From the NCBI RefSeq assembly GCF_010468615.1, contig NZ_WUEH01000018.1:1-64000 (forward strand): a stretch of 64,000 nt of DNA. Reading direction: 5' to 3'. The stretch's first letter is position 1. Each line of letters opens with the position of its first letter. The notes beneath the pieces were generated by a model. That model saw only the letters and a list, made by a program, of their open reading frames with translations. It ran no database searches and was not told the DNA's origin. Both the position numbers and the translations under genes were made by a program. Positions 44,391 through 54,067 of the stretch are shown in pieces. Source of the DNA: Pseudodesulfovibrio sp. JC047 (lineage in GTDB: Bacteria; Desulfobacterota; Desulfovibrionia; Desulfovibrionales; Desulfovibrionaceae).

Positions 44391-45278
44391 TTACTCTGAG
44401 AGTTCCTGGCTGTTAAAATTAATACGTAGGACCCGATCCCTTTTGGTTCTGGGCTTTTCCACGTATTCTGTTTCCTTGATAGCCCGAAGAGCGGAATTGT
44501 CAAATTCAGGATTGTTTGACGATTCAAGGATCTTCGAGGACATGATTTTCCCATCGGCTTCAAGGACTATCTCAAGGGTCGCCATCAGATTGGTTTCCCC
44601 GGCAAAAGCCGGATAGCGCCAATGTTTCTTGATGGCTGCTCCCACAATTAACGAATAGACTTCGGACAGCCCGGAACCGGACCCTCCGACCGCCCCACCA
44701 GCGACGCCATCTTCGACACCGCCTGGTTGTCCACCATGGGCATACACCTGATCCCCTTCCCGCTTCTTGAGCGCGGCCAGTTCATCAGCTAGGGCTTTTC
44801 GCTTTTTCTGATCCTGCCGCTTGGTTGTGGCCTTGGCAGCGGCCATCCCTTCGGCCAGCAATTGTTCAGCCGTTTTTTTGGGCTTCGGTTTTGGCTTTGG
44901 CTTTGGTTTTGGCTTGGGTTTGGGGGGCTCCTTCTTTTTAACCACCGTCTTTTTCTCAACCTTTTTCGGGCTGATCTTTTTGACCTCTGGTTCAGGCTCT
45001 GGTTTGGCCTCGACGACTGGCGTCGGAGCACTGTCCACAGCCGGCTCAGGTTTGGCCTCGACAACTGGCACTGCCGGAGTGGTTGGTTCCGGTTCGGCCA
45101 CGGCTTTTACCTCAACAGGTGGTCCCGGCGGCGGTGGAGCCAAAGAAACCAGGTCAACCGTATACACTGGACGATCCATATTGACCTGCACACCAGCGGT
45201 ATTCACGCCATAAATGGCGACCACGGCCAGAAGCGCGTGGAGAAGAATGGAGAAAAGGAGACCGAGACTGTGCCGCAT
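44391..45278 (-). CDS. tolA: TolA/TonB-type energy transducer
   Basis: The 295-residue protein has one N-terminal membrane helix (about 5-27), a long Pro/Glu/Lys-rich periplasmic part with tandem KP repeats (PKPKPKPKPK, about 120-134), a charged helical segment and a C-terminal TonB/TolA domain (SLIVGAAIKKHWRYPAFAG, LEIVLEADGKIMSS). It connects TolQR in the inner membrane to TolB/Pal. The KP repeat is a low-complexity region that may vary between strains. Confidence 0.88.
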   Translation of the reverse strand: MRHSLGLLFSILLHALLAVVAIYGVNTAGVQVNMDRPVYTVDLVSLAPPPPGPPVEVKAVAEPEPTTPAVPVVEAKPEPAVDSAPTPVVEAKPEPEPEVKKISPKKVEKKTVVKKKEPPKPKPKPKPKPKPKPKKTAEQLLAEGMAAAKATTKRQDQKKRKALADELAALKKREGDQVYAHGGQPGGVEDGVAGGAVGGSGSGLSEVYSLIVGAAIKKHWRYPAFAGETNLMATLEIVLEADGKIMSSKILESSNNPEFDNSALRAIKETEYVEKPRTKRDRVLRINFNSQELSE

Positions 45279-45290
45279 ACTGTGACTATA

Positions 45291-45716
45291 CTATTTTTTT
45301 GATGTTTTTTCAGCGTCAGTGGTCTTTTCCGCCACAATGCCCAACCGATCGATACCGGCACCTTTGATTTCACCCATGATCATCACCACGGTCCCGTAGG
45401 CAACCTCCTTGTCGGCACGCAAAAAAAGCTGTTTCTTCTGGGTTGCGACCAGTCGTTTCAGGTGGTTCTGGAGTTCATCCAACCCCACCTGATATTCATC
45501 AAGGAAAAGCGTCCCGTCCTTTTTGACGGAAAGCACCAGATGCTCGGAATCCTGTGGCAAATTCTTGACTGTCTTTGTCACCGGCAGATCGACTTCAACC
45601 CCCTGAGTCATCAATGGTGCGGTCACCATGAAAATAATCAGAAGAACCAACATGACGTCCACAAAAGGCGTCACGTTGATTTCATTGAGAAAGCCACCGC
45701 CTGTCTTGATAGCCAT
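45291..45716 (-). CDS. tolR: TolR (ExbD family)
   Basis: The 141-residue protein has the single helix with the proton-carrying aspartate (EINVTPFVDVMLVLLIIFMV) and a periplasmic ExbD domain (DLPVTKTVKN, LFLRADKEVAYGTVVMIMGEIKGAG). It works with TolQ to couple proton flow to TolA. The gap to tolQ is 9 bases. Confidence 0.93.
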   Translation of the reverse strand: MAIKTGGGFLNEINVTPFVDVMLVLLIIFMVTAPLMTQGVEVDLPVTKTVKNLPQDSEHLVLSVKKDGTLFLDEYQVGLDELQNHLKRLVATQKKQLFLRADKEVAYGTVVMIMGEIKGAGIDRLGIVAEKTTDAEKTSKK

Positions 45717-45725
45717 GAGACGCTC

Positions 45726-46430
45726 CTACTTTTTCTCGGATTTGGATGCCCACGCGATTTCGCGTTCCGCACGGTTCAAAAACGCCCCGGCAAAATCCAC
45801 CAGTCCGGTTTCCACTTCGCCAAGTTTTCCAAGAAAATAGTTGTAAAAAATCGTCGCGGGAATAGCGACCAGCAAACCGATGGCCGTGGCGATCAACGCT
45901 TCGGAAATTCCTGGAGCAACGGTTGCAAGGGCGGCAGATTGCGCCAAACCAATGGAATGGAATGAATGCATGATTCCCCAAACTGTCCCGAACAACCCGA
46001 TAAACGGCGCGGCATTGGCACAGGTCGCCAAGAAAGGCAGGTTTCGCGTCAAAACCCGCATTTCTTTTGAAATGCCCTGCTTCAAAACACGACGCAATGT
46101 ATCCTTGACCAGCAGTCGTTTCCGTTCCCGATTGACATCCGCTTTTTCCAACAAACGGAATTCATGGACGGCCAATGTCGAAACCCGGGCCAATGGAGAC
46201 TGTTCCCTATCTCCCAGTACCTTCAGGCCAGCGGTCAAATCCTGTGCATCCATGAACGCGTCATAGCCCTGCATGACTTTTTTCCGAGCTGAACCAATGG
46301 TGAAGAACTTGAAAAAAATGATTGTCCAGCTCCAGATAGACATCATCGCGAGAAACAGCATCACAAGCTTAACGGCCAAAGTCGCTCCGGTCAGGAGGGT
46401 CAGCATGTCACTCTCAGGCATAAAATTCAT
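45726..46430 (-). CDS. tolQ: TolQ proton channel subunit
   Basis: The 234-residue protein has three membrane helices: an N-terminal one (LTLLTGATLAVKLVMLFLAMM) and two near the C-terminal third (LATCANAAPFIGLFGTVWGIMHSF and GISEALIATAIGLLVAIPATIFYNYF). This is the TolQ/ExbB fold. Met at 46430 with AAGG upstream was chosen over the longer frame. It is the first gene of tolQRAB-pal. Confidence 0.93.
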   Translation of the reverse strand: MNFMPESDMLTLLTGATLAVKLVMLFLAMMSIWSWTIIFFKFFTIGSARKKVMQGYDAFMDAQDLTAGLKVLGDREQSPLARVSTLAVHEFRLLEKADVNRERKRLLVKDTLRRVLKQGISKEMRVLTRNLPFLATCANAAPFIGLFGTVWGIMHSFHSIGLAQSAALATVAPGISEALIATAIGLLVAIPATIFYNYFLGKLGEVETGLVDFAGAFLNRAEREIAWASKSEKK

Positions 46431-46566
46431 GGTGGCACCTTTCTTTGAATCTTCGGGCACTTTGCCCCGATTATGCGGAAAAAGCCGAGCTTACTCAAAG
46501 CCACGGCTTTCCAGAATCATTTTGACGTATACGCTTCCATAGTCACACTCATGCGACAATACCGTG

Positions 46567-47217
46567 TTACTTCATGCATCGTTGGACGATCTCCCAGGCA
46601 TTGCTCTCGGTCTGCCGGTATTCCTCAACGGTCAATCCAGCACCCAAGGCAATGGTTTTCCGCAACTCGCTACAGATCAGATCCCGGGGAGCATGGGCAT
46701 CGTTATTCACGACCAGTTTTGCGCCGTGCCGACGGGCAATCGCCGCAACATGACCATTGGTATAACTGTGCCCGCCTCGGGTCGTTATCTCCAAAGCCAC
46801 GCCTTTTTCGACCGCCAGTTTGACTTCTTCGTCAGTAATCAGTCCGGGATGCGCCAAGACATCAACACCGGCTTCAATCGCGGCCAAATTCGTTCCGGGA
46901 GCCACGGGTTCAACCGGCGTTTCACCATGAACAACAACAATCTGCGCACCGGCCTCTCTTGCATCCTGCACCATACCGTCAATCAAAGCGGGTGGGACAT
47001 GGGTCAATTCCACTCCGGCCATCACGTTGACGTCAAAGAAATGCCCATGTTTTTTTACAAAACGAAGGATATTCTCCAACGTATGATACATGGTACTTTC
47101 GTCCGCATGGTCGGTCATGCAAAGCGCCTTGTAACCCATGACTTCAGCCCTGCGAACAAGTTCGGCGGGAATGAGTTCGCCGTCACTGAAAATAGTATGT
47201 GTGTGCAGATCAATCAT
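46567..47217 (-). CDS. PHP-domain phosphoesterase (histidinol phosphatase-like)
   Basis: The 216-residue protein starts MIDLHTHTIFSDGELIP, the HxH motif of PHP metal-dependent phosphoesterases, and has CMTDHADES, MAGVELTHVPP, IVVVHGETP, VLAHPGLI and NNDAHAP for the remaining metal ligands. The substrate is not known; histidinol phosphate or a 3'-5' bisnucleotide are both known for this fold. It lies 7 bases after the bifunctional nuclease gene. Confidence 0.85.
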   Translation of the reverse strand: MIDLHTHTIFSDGELIPAELVRRAEVMGYKALCMTDHADESTMYHTLENILRFVKKHGHFFDVNVMAGVELTHVPPALIDGMVQDAREAGAQIVVVHGETPVEPVAPGTNLAAIEAGVDVLAHPGLITDEEVKLAVEKGVALEITTRGGHSYTNGHVAAIARRHGAKLVVNNDAHAPRDLICSELRKTIALGAGLTVEEYRQTESNAWEIVQRCMK

Positions 47218-47224
47218 TCTATGC

Positions 47225-47719
47225 CTACATTTTGTATTTGATGTCGTCTTCCGACAACTTTTCCAGCGTGTCCATCCATGTCTCGGAATTCTCGGTACTG
47301 ATCACCGTCTGGGTATGTTCTGGAAATGGTGCGCCCGCTTCATCAAGCACACGCTGGCTGACAAAAATCGGACAATCAGCACGCACTGCCAAGGCAATGG
47401 CATCCGAAGGCCTGCTGTCGATACGCCGGGTCTTCTGCTCCATGGAGACCAAGATTTCCGAAAAAAACGTTCCGTTTTCAATATCAGTCAACTCGATTCG
47501 CTTCACCGTTCCACCGAGCGCATGGATCGTATTCAATAACAAATCATGCGTCATGGGACGAGGAAATGGGACTTCATTGATAGCCATGGAAATCGACATG
47601 GCCTCCACAGCGCCAATCCAAATGGGCAGGACCATGGCATCGTCCTTGTCCTTGAGGACAAGAATGGGGGATTTCCCCGTTTCATCTAATGCAAGTCCGA
47701 ATATTTCAACCTCTACCAC
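47225..47719 (-). CDS. Bifunctional nuclease (BFN, DUF151) family protein
   Basis: The 164-residue protein has the BFN-domain body: VEVEIFGLALDETGKSPILVLKD, VLPIWIGAVEAMSIS, RPMTHDLLLNTIHALGG and SRPSDAIALAVRADCPIFVS. Plant and bacterial relatives have been described as nucleases with both RNase and DNase activity. The gene overlaps miaB by 7 bases. Confidence 0.85.
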   Translation of the reverse strand: MVEVEIFGLALDETGKSPILVLKDKDDAMVLPIWIGAVEAMSISMAINEVPFPRPMTHDLLLNTIHALGGTVKRIELTDIENGTFFSEILVSMEQKTRRIDSRPSDAIALAVRADCPIFVSQRVLDEAGAPFPEHTQTVISTENSETWMDTLEKLSEDDIKYKM

Positions 47720-49062
47720 AGCTCGCCTATCCTTTCTCCATTCAAAGAATGTTTTTTTGCTTCAACGATTCTGACAGGAACCATCATACCGACCAAACCA
47801 CTCTGCTCGTGCATCTCGACATTGACAATTCTTCCGGCCAAATCACGCCCCTTCCAGGACGTCAAGTTGGTCCCCTGCTTTCGACTCAATCCTTCGATAA
47901 ACGCATGAGTCTCAACACCGACCAGATTCTTTAGACATTTTCTAGTAATATTATTTTGCAAAGTCTGCAAGCGCATCAACCTTTCAGACGCGACTTCCGA
48001 GCTGACTTTCGGCTCCATGTTCACCGCGGCAACGCCTGGACGATCAGAATACTTGAAGGAAAAACTGGACTCAAATCCGACTTTTTCCACCATATCAAGG
48101 GTTTTCTGAAAATCGTCCTCAGTTTCACCGGGGAATCCAACAATGATATCCGAAGTCAGGGCTATATCCGGTCGGGCAGCTTTCAAACCGTCAACGATAG
48201 AAAGATACCGGGCAATATCGTATTTTCGACGCATGGCTTTCAAAACCCGATCAGACCCAGCCTGCATGGGCAGATGGAGCGATGGGCACAAATTCTCAAG
48301 CTCACCAAACGCGGTGATGACCTCGGGAGCGATATCTTTGGGATGCGAAGTTGTGAACCGGAGCCTGTCCAGTCCGTCAATTGCCGCCACACGGGTCAGC
48401 AGTTCGGCAAAACTCACGCCGACACCGCCTTTATCCAAACCAAAGCTATTCACATTCTGCCCGAGCAAAGAAATTTCCCGCACGCCACTCTCAACCAGAA
48501 GACGACATTCATCAAGGATGGCATCGGGATGACGGGACTTTTGCCGGCCCCGAGTATACGGAACAATGCAGTATGAACAGAAATTGTCACACCCCTGCAT
48601 GATATTGACAAATGCCTGCCGGGTCTCGGGGATGGTCACAGTCTCTTCTTCTGGTTGTTCCCGCTCTTCATAAACCGGAACAAAATCAAGCAAAGCCAGT
48701 CGGTTCCCCTTGCCTGCGGCAACCTGTTCAAGGGCATTGGGAGCACCAGCAATGCCATCGGAACCGAAAACGAGCTTCACAAAAGGAAACCGATCAAAAA
48801 ATCCTGTACCAACCTGTTGGGCGACACACCCGCCCACTGCGGCAAAAACCGTTTCATCGCGTTTGACATGTGCGGCAATACGGCCAAGCTCGCTATACAC
48901 TTTTTGTTCCGGCTTATCCCGGACACTGCATGTATTGAGAATAAAAACCTGGGCCTCGGACTCATCCGCCTGGACCCAACCCCGGCTTTCCAATGCACGG
49001 GTGAGCCATTGGGAGTCATGGACGTTCATCTGGCACCCAAAGGTAGTGATGTGAAATTTCAT
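47713..49062 (-). CDS. miaB: tRNA methylthiotransferase MiaB
   Basis: The 449-residue radical SAM enzyme has the N-terminal UPF0004 domain (MKFHITTFGCQMNVHDSQWL and NTCSVRDKPEQK), the radical SAM cluster site CDNFCSYCIVPYTRGR, and the C-terminal TRAM domain (IEGLSRKQGTNLTSWKGR). It adds the methylthio group to i6A37 of tRNAs reading codons that begin with U. The start is the family's Met rather than the frame's first codon at 49152. Confidence 0.95.
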   Translation of the reverse strand: MKFHITTFGCQMNVHDSQWLTRALESRGWVQADESEAQVFILNTCSVRDKPEQKVYSELGRIAAHVKRDETVFAAVGGCVAQQVGTGFFDRFPFVKLVFGSDGIAGAPNALEQVAAGKGNRLALLDFVPVYEEREQPEEETVTIPETRQAFVNIMQGCDNFCSYCIVPYTRGRQKSRHPDAILDECRLLVESGVREISLLGQNVNSFGLDKGGVGVSFAELLTRVAAIDGLDRLRFTTSHPKDIAPEVITAFGELENLCPSLHLPMQAGSDRVLKAMRRKYDIARYLSIVDGLKAARPDIALTSDIIVGFPGETEDDFQKTLDMVEKVGFESSFSFKYSDRPGVAAVNMEPKVSSEVASERLMRLQTLQNNITRKCLKNLVGVETHAFIEGLSRKQGTNLTSWKGRDLAGRIVNVEMHEQSGLVGMMVPVRIVEAKKHSLNGERIGELW

Positions 49063-49133
49063 ATAAAATCTATCCGGCCCGAGACACGGGCTGTTGAAGG
49101 TTATCTGTGTATTGCGTTGCCTACCGGCAGGAA

Positions 49134-49718
49134 TTACGCATTCGGAATCCATGTGTCCAGAAAGTGCAAGACTTTTCTCAAAGTTTCCTCTGGGGACAAC
49201 AGGGTATTATCAATAATGAACTCGGCATTCTGGTCTTTTTCAAAAGCCACGTCCACACCAATAACATCACCCAATCCTGCACACGGCTCTCCGGTCCGCT
49301 TGCGATGCAATGCCTTGGCATATAATCCGGCCATCACCATACCATCCGGCCGAGCCGCCTCCCGACGAATGGCTTCATCCAAAGAACATTGAATGAAAAT
49401 CTCCGCAAATCGATCAATCTGCTGCCGCGCGGACGCTCGCATTGAACGTTGATACGCAGCCCCGTCCATCACGACATTTTGCCCACGGCGTACATATCGA
49501 ACAGCCTCGTCAACAAACAGGGAATACGCCTTTTCCCGTTCCTCGACCGAATACGTCGGACGCGGAAAGTAGGTCCTGCGTCGAGCGTCCATCTGAAGCA
49601 ATTCCGCCGCGATGCCACGACCTGTCAAAACGTCATGCACCCCGTGCGCCACTGTGGATTTTCCGCTTCCCGGCAGGCCGACAATCCAGATGGCCCATCC
49701 GTTGCCCTGTCCAACCAT
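49134..49718 (-). CDS. Adenylylsulfate kinase-like P-loop kinase
   Basis: The 194-residue protein has Walker A GLPGSGKST at 14-22 and the CysC-like layout, with LLQMDARRR in place of the usual LDGDxxR and YSVEEREKAYSLFVDEA following. True APS kinase makes PAPS. Dissimilatory sulfate reducers reduce APS directly, so a PAPS role would be for sulfation, or the substrate is another small molecule. ATG at 49718 with GGAG upstream was chosen. The APH-fold kinase gene ends 2 bases upstream, so the two are coupled. Confidence 0.75.
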   Translation of the reverse strand: MVGQGNGWAIWIVGLPGSGKSTVAHGVHDVLTGRGIAAELLQMDARRRTYFPRPTYSVEEREKAYSLFVDEAVRYVRRGQNVVMDGAAYQRSMRASARQQIDRFAEIFIQCSLDEAIRREAARPDGMVMAGLYAKALHRKRTGEPCAGLGDVIGVDVAFEKDQNAEFIIDNTLLSPEETLRKVLHFLDTWIPNA

Positions 49719-49720
49719 GG

Positions 49721-50803
49721 TCACTCCAGATATTTGTTGATGTTCTCCCAATCGAAAACATCGTCCTCAAGAACACGAGACACGAAATTGAAAAGTCGGT
49801 GGCGCACGGATTTCGGATGATCCGGATACCACTCGGGAGAGGCGATGACCAGTCCCCGGAATACGCAAAAAGGCGCCATGACTTCAAAGATCTCCGTATC
49901 CCCTGTCTGCTCCAGATACTCCTCCATATACGCACGATACAGCCGTTCGAACGGCCCACTCATTCGGTCTGTATCATACAGGCTCCACAACAGATAGTTC
50001 ATCGCCATGGTTGCGAGGTCACCGGCCGGTTCGCCCCATTCACCACGACTTCGGTCCAGAACCGAAAAATCTCCGGACTCTGTCACGAGAACATTCCATG
50101 GATGGAAATCGCCATGGACCACGCTCAATCGGTGGGCATAGTTCTTGAGCTTCCACCGCCAATCGATCAACCGTTTTTCCAAGGCGATGAAGCGTTCATC
50201 TGAAAATGACAAATAGGGGTGGGGAAAGGCTTCGTCGATCAACCCAAGGATGCACTCACTTGACCCGAGCAGATTGCGGACACGTCGATAATACAAGTGC
50301 GGGTCATCATGTTTGACATGGTGAATCCGGGCCAGCCACCGACCGAACTCTCTCGCGAGAGTTTCATCGGCATCTCGAATATCCCCGGTCCTGATTCGAT
50401 CAAGGTCGAGGAAATAATCATGGCCGTCCAATTTCTCATTCAGGATGAAGAATTCTCTCGGCTCATCCACCGGGACCAATGAATCCGAGCCATCCACATA
50501 GCCAAGCCCGAGCGGCAGGACATGCCGTTCCATCCGGGCCGAGGTCTCATACTGAAACATGAGACAGGCACCCCGATCCCAATAGAACTGATGGCCGTAC
50601 TTGTCCCCTTTCATAATGGACAAGACTGCTTCCCGACGTTCTCCACCGACCTCGAACCGAAGCAGAAGCGGCTTGCCATAGCCAAACCCCTTCATCCCTT
50701 GTTCATCCAGATTGCCGATATCACCAGCCCCGACAAGACGGGCATCATCGCCGAACACACGTTTCAAATACAGTGCAATTGATTTGGTATCGAGTTCGAT
50801 CAT
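49721..50803 (-). CDS. Aminoglycoside phosphotransferase-fold small-molecule kinase
   Basis: The 360-residue protein has the catalytic loop VVHGDFHPWNVLV (H230, D232, N237) and the metal aspartate in FSVLDRSRGEWGEPAGDLA (D250) of the APH/choline kinase family. The N-terminal lobe is less conserved. The substrate is probably a sugar, alcohol or amino-alcohol, not an antibiotic. It sits between a pfkB kinase gene and the APS-kinase-like gene. Fusions of an APH domain with a P-loop kinase domain are known in other bacteria, which supports a shared pathway. Confidence 0.8.
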   Translation of the reverse strand: MIELDTKSIALYLKRVFGDDARLVGAGDIGNLDEQGMKGFGYGKPLLLRFEVGGERREAVLSIMKGDKYGHQFYWDRGACLMFQYETSARMERHVLPLGLGYVDGSDSLVPVDEPREFFILNEKLDGHDYFLDLDRIRTGDIRDADETLAREFGRWLARIHHVKHDDPHLYYRRVRNLLGSSECILGLIDEAFPHPYLSFSDERFIALEKRLIDWRWKLKNYAHRLSVVHGDFHPWNVLVTESGDFSVLDRSRGEWGEPAGDLATMAMNYLLWSLYDTDRMSGPFERLYRAYMEEYLEQTGDTEIFEVMAPFCVFRGLVIASPEWYPDHPKSVRHRLFNFVSRVLEDDVFDWENINKYLE

Positions 50804-50836
50804 GACGCCCTCCTCGGCGAAACATTTCAGTACTGT

Positions 50837-51772
50837 TTATTCCAAGGGACCAAATGCCGCCTCATATCGGGCAGTGAATTCGTCCATGGTGAAAGTATGC
50901 TCCTGTGGGCCGTCGGTTTCAATAACAAACGTGGCACTGGTTGCCCCCATTTTACACGAATCAACCACGCTTTTGCCCATGGACAACCCTTTCAACAACC
51001 CAGCACGAAAAGCGTCGCCCACACCGGTGGGATCAGCGACCGTTTCCACAGGGACGGCATTAATATGCGTCGCGTCTCCCTTGCAATTGATGACAGCACC
51101 CTTGTCCCCAAGAGTCGTCACAAGGTATTCCACGGAATCCAGCAACGCCTCTTTGGACATTCCTGTGGAATTCATGATCAATTCCAATTCATAGTCATTG
51201 GTGATCAGAATCTCTGCCCCCTGGAAAGCCTCTTGCAACTGTTCACCCGTCAAGGCAGGAATCTGCTGGCCCGGATCAAAAATGAAAGGGATCTTGTTTT
51301 CCCGATAGAATCTCGGATGGTCAATCATATCACCCACATTGCCTGGAGACACAATGCCGAGCGAATCACTCCCGTTGATCTGTGTCATATCATACAGGCA
51401 GGGATATTTCATGGCACCAGGATTGAACCCCGTGATCTGATTGTCTGACTGATCGGTCGTGATATAGGCACCGGCGGTGAATTCCTGATCCAAAGTCCGT
51501 ATTCCCTCGACAGAAATGCCAAAGCCCTGCAAATGTTTGTCATATGCGGTGAAATCCTTGCCCACCTGACTGAGAATGGTGGATTTCCCTTCAAGCAAAG
51601 CCAGCGTATACGCTATATTACCGGCTGTTCCACCAAACCGTTCGACCAAACCGTCAACGAGAAAACATACATTCAGAATATGAATCTTGTCAGGCAGGAT
51701 ATGGTTGGAAAACTTGTCGGGAAAGGACATGATGCGATCGTAGGCAAGAGAACCGGTGATATAGATATTCAT
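50837..51772 (-). CDS. PfkB-family carbohydrate/nucleoside kinase
   Basis: The 311-residue protein has the PfkB signatures FGGTAGNIAYTLALL (47-61) and ADPTGVGDAFRAGLL with the catalytic D253, as in ribokinase and adenosine kinase. It is closest in style to adenosine kinase-like members. It phosphorylates a sugar or nucleoside; the exact substrate is unknown. It is the first of three kinase genes on the strand, with 33 bases before the APH-fold gene. Confidence 0.86.
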   Translation of the reverse strand: MNIYITGSLAYDRIMSFPDKFSNHILPDKIHILNVCFLVDGLVERFGGTAGNIAYTLALLEGKSTILSQVGKDFTAYDKHLQGFGISVEGIRTLDQEFTAGAYITTDQSDNQITGFNPGAMKYPCLYDMTQINGSDSLGIVSPGNVGDMIDHPRFYRENKIPFIFDPGQQIPALTGEQLQEAFQGAEILITNDYELELIMNSTGMSKEALLDSVEYLVTTLGDKGAVINCKGDATHINAVPVETVADPTGVGDAFRAGLLKGLSMGKSVVDSCKMGATSATFVIETDGPQEHTFTMDEFTARYEAAFGPLE

Positions 51773-51868
51773 TATAACTCCTCAAAAGGTGACTGAAAAT
51801 TACCAGCGGGAAGGTACGATCTTGCTCACAGTGCTGTCAACGGTCTGGCGTCATGAAAAAACACCCAG

Positions 51869-52189
51869 TCAGGATGCACGGGTTTCCGCCTGAATCCATT
51901 GTAAAAAATCCGGATTTCCATCGTGAATAGGCATGGCGACAATGCACGGAACAGCATATTCATGCATGGCCTTGACCGCTTCGGTCAGCTCAGGAACCAG
52001 GTCCGACCGGGTCTTGACGACAAGAACCGCTTCCTCTGCCCGATGCACTGCCCCTTCCCACCAATATATGGATTTCATGCCCTCCATGATATTCGCACAC
52101 GCAACCAGCCGGCGTTCCACAAGAATTGTCGCGATATTTTCCGCCTCGACCATAGTCGAGCACGTCATGTACACAAACGATGCAGCCAT
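51869..52189 (-). CDS. cutA: Divalent cation tolerance protein CutA
   Basis: The 106-residue protein matches CutA1, a trimer with a ferredoxin-like fold. It has CSTMVEAENIATILVERRLVACAN, SIYWWEGAVHRAEEAVLVVKT and YAVPCIVAMPIHDGNPDFLQWI. Two ATGs are adjacent; GGAG is 5 bases before the second, which I use. The frame reaches 52291 without support. Confidence 0.92.
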   Translation of the reverse strand: MAASFVYMTCSTMVEAENIATILVERRLVACANIMEGMKSIYWWEGAVHRAEEAVLVVKTRSDLVPELTEAVKAMHEYAVPCIVAMPIHDGNPDFLQWIQAETRAS

Positions 52190-52310
52190 CATTACTCCTT
52201 TGTTTGAAATAAACGGTCTCGATTCAAGACACAACCACGATCCTCGCCCCGACAATTGGGGGTTGAGCGTTGGAAAGGCAAATGCTAACACCCTCCGTCA
52301 TGGAGACTTC

Positions 52311-52946
52311 ATGAAAAAAAAAGAACGCGCCAAAGTAATATACGCACGGTTGTCACAACGCTATCCACGCCCTGAACCGGCCCTGACATGGTCCACGCCA
52401 TGGGAGCTGCTCGTTGCCACGGCCTTGTCGGCACAGTGTACCGATGAACGGGTCAACAAAGTGACACCGGTCTTTTTTTCACAATGGCCAACCATCAAGG
52501 ACGCAGCAGAGGCTGATGTCACGGACATTGAAAACGTGGTTCATTCCACTGGTTTTTTCCGAAACAAGGCCAAGAATATCAAAGCTGCGGCACAACGCAT
52601 CATGACAGAGTATGATGGAGAGGTGCCACAAACCATGGCGGAACTCATCACGCTTGGCGGAGTGGCCCGAAAAACAGCCAGTATTGTCCTGTCCAACGCA
52701 TTTGGCGTCAACGAAGGCATTGCCGTGGATACCCACGTCAAACGCCTTGCCTTTCGACTGGGACTCACCACGAAAACCGCTCCGATTCCCATAGAAAAAG
52801 ATCTTATGCCCCTTTTCCCACAGGAACAATGGGGTGATATCAACCACTATCTCGTTTTTTTCGGTCGCGAAATTTGTCCGGCTCGCACGCCCAAATGCGA
52901 CATTTGCGAATTGAACGACATCTGCCCCAAAAAGGGAGTTAAATAA
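52311..52946 (+). CDS. nth: Endonuclease III
   Basis: The 211-residue DNA glycosylase/AP lyase has the helix-hairpin-helix [18 protein letters not shown] with the catalytic lysine, [14 protein letters not shown] with the catalytic aspartate, and the [4Fe-4S] ligands C-x6-C-x2-C-x5-C at the end. It removes oxidised pyrimidines from DNA. GGAGA is 6 bases before the ATG; the frame runs far upstream across cutA on the other strand, but homology begins here. It overlaps tgt by one base. Confidence 0.96.
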   Translation: MKKKERAKVIYARLSQRYPRPEPALTWSTPWELLVATALSAQCTDERVNKVTPVFFSQWPTIKDAAEADVTDIENVVHSTGFFRNKAKNIKAAAQRIMTEYDGEVPQTMAELITLGGVARKTASIVLSNAFGVNEGIAVDTHVKRLAFRLGLTTKTAPIPIEKDLMPLFPQEQWGDINHYLVFFGREICPARTPKCDICELNDICPKKGVK

Positions 52947-54061
52947 TGACAAAACCCGGTAATTTCACGGTTCACACAACCGACGGCCACGCACGACGCG
53001 CCACATTGAGCACCGCGCATGGCGATATTCAAACCCCCATTTTCATGCCCGTGGGGACACAGGGAACGGTCAAAAGCCTGACCCCGCTGGACCTCGAAGA
53101 AATGGATGCCCAGATAATACTCGGCAACACCTACCATCTGTATCTGCGCCCCGGCGACGATCTCGTGGCACGGCGCGGTGGTCTGCACAAATTTTCCAAC
53201 TGGAAACGCCCCATTCTGACAGACAGTGGCGGATTCCAGGTCTTCAGTCTTCAGGGTATCCGCAAGTTATCCGAGGAAGGCGTTGAATTCCGATCCTACC
53301 TCGACGGATCAAAACATTTTTTCTCACCGGAAAAGGCCATTGATATCCAAAAAAATCTCGGTTCGGACATCATGATGGTCCTCGATGAATGTGTCGGGTA
53401 CGGCAATGATCGCAAATACACCGAAAAATCCCTCGAAATGACGACACGATGGGCACAACGCTGCCGGGATCATTATCCCAAGGGAAGTGGTGACCAGCTC
53501 ATGTTCGGCATTGTCCAAGGCGGCTTTCACAAGGATTTACGGGAAAAAAGTCTGTACCAACTGCGTCAGATCGACTTTGAAGGATTTGCCATCGGCGGAT
53601 TGTCAGTGGGAGAATCCACGGAAGAAATGTATGACATTCTCAACCACATCGCCCCCAAAATGCCGGAAGAAAAACCCCGATACCTGATGGGCGTCGGCAC
53701 ACCGCTGGATATACTGGAAGGCGTGTCAGCTGGAGTGGACATGTTCGACTGCGTGCTGCCATCGCGCAATGCCCGTAACGGCACCTTGTTCACATCCATG
53801 GGCAAAATCAATATCAAACGGGCCGAATTCGCGGAAGACGACTCCCCGCTTGACCCCAATTGCAATTGCTACACCTGCCGCAATTTCTCCAAGGCATATC
53901 TGCGCCACTTGTATCAGGCCAAAGAGTTATTGTCGTACAGACTCAACACGTACCACAATCTCTACTTCTATCTCGACCTCATGAAACAGATTCGAGCCGC
54001 CATCGAAAACGGCACATTCAACGCCTTGAAAACGCATTACGAAGCAGTATACGCCAAGTAG
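52946..54061 (+). CDS. tgt: Queuine/preQ1 tRNA-ribosyltransferase
   Basis: The 371-residue enzyme swaps guanine 34 for preQ1 in GUN-anticodon tRNAs. Motifs include [16 protein letters not shown], the active aspartate region [63 protein letters not shown]-like blocks and the zinc site CNCYTC. It starts at the last base of the nth stop, so the two are coupled. The minus-strand YihY gene ends 6 bases past its stop. Confidence 0.96.
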   Translation: MTKPGNFTVHTTDGHARRATLSTAHGDIQTPIFMPVGTQGTVKSLTPLDLEEMDAQIILGNTYHLYLRPGDDLVARRGGLHKFSNWKRPILTDSGGFQVFSLQGIRKLSEEGVEFRSYLDGSKHFFSPEKAIDIQKNLGSDIMMVLDECVGYGNDRKYTEKSLEMTTRWAQRCRDHYPKGSGDQLMFGIVQGGFHKDLREKSLYQLRQIDFEGFAIGGLSVGESTEEMYDILNHIAPKMPEEKPRYLMGVGTPLDILEGVSAGVDMFDCVLPSRNARNGTLFTSMGKINIKRAEFAEDDSPLDPNCNCYTCRNFSKAYLRHLYQAKELLSYRLNTYHNLYFYLDLMKQIRAAIENGTFNALKTHYEAVYAK

Positions 54062-54067
54062 CCACAA

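Noticed and set aside
44871-44940. Tandem DNA repeat as an independent element
   Set aside because: It encodes the Lys-Pro repeat of TolA, so it is explained by the protein.
49721-50803. Antibiotic resistance aminoglycoside phosphotransferase
   Set aside because: Only the fold and catalytic motifs match; the operon context points to a metabolic kinase.
51933-52310. Long N-terminal extension of endonuclease III
   Set aside because: The extension overlaps cutA on the other strand and lacks homology; the ATG at 52311 has a ribosome binding site.
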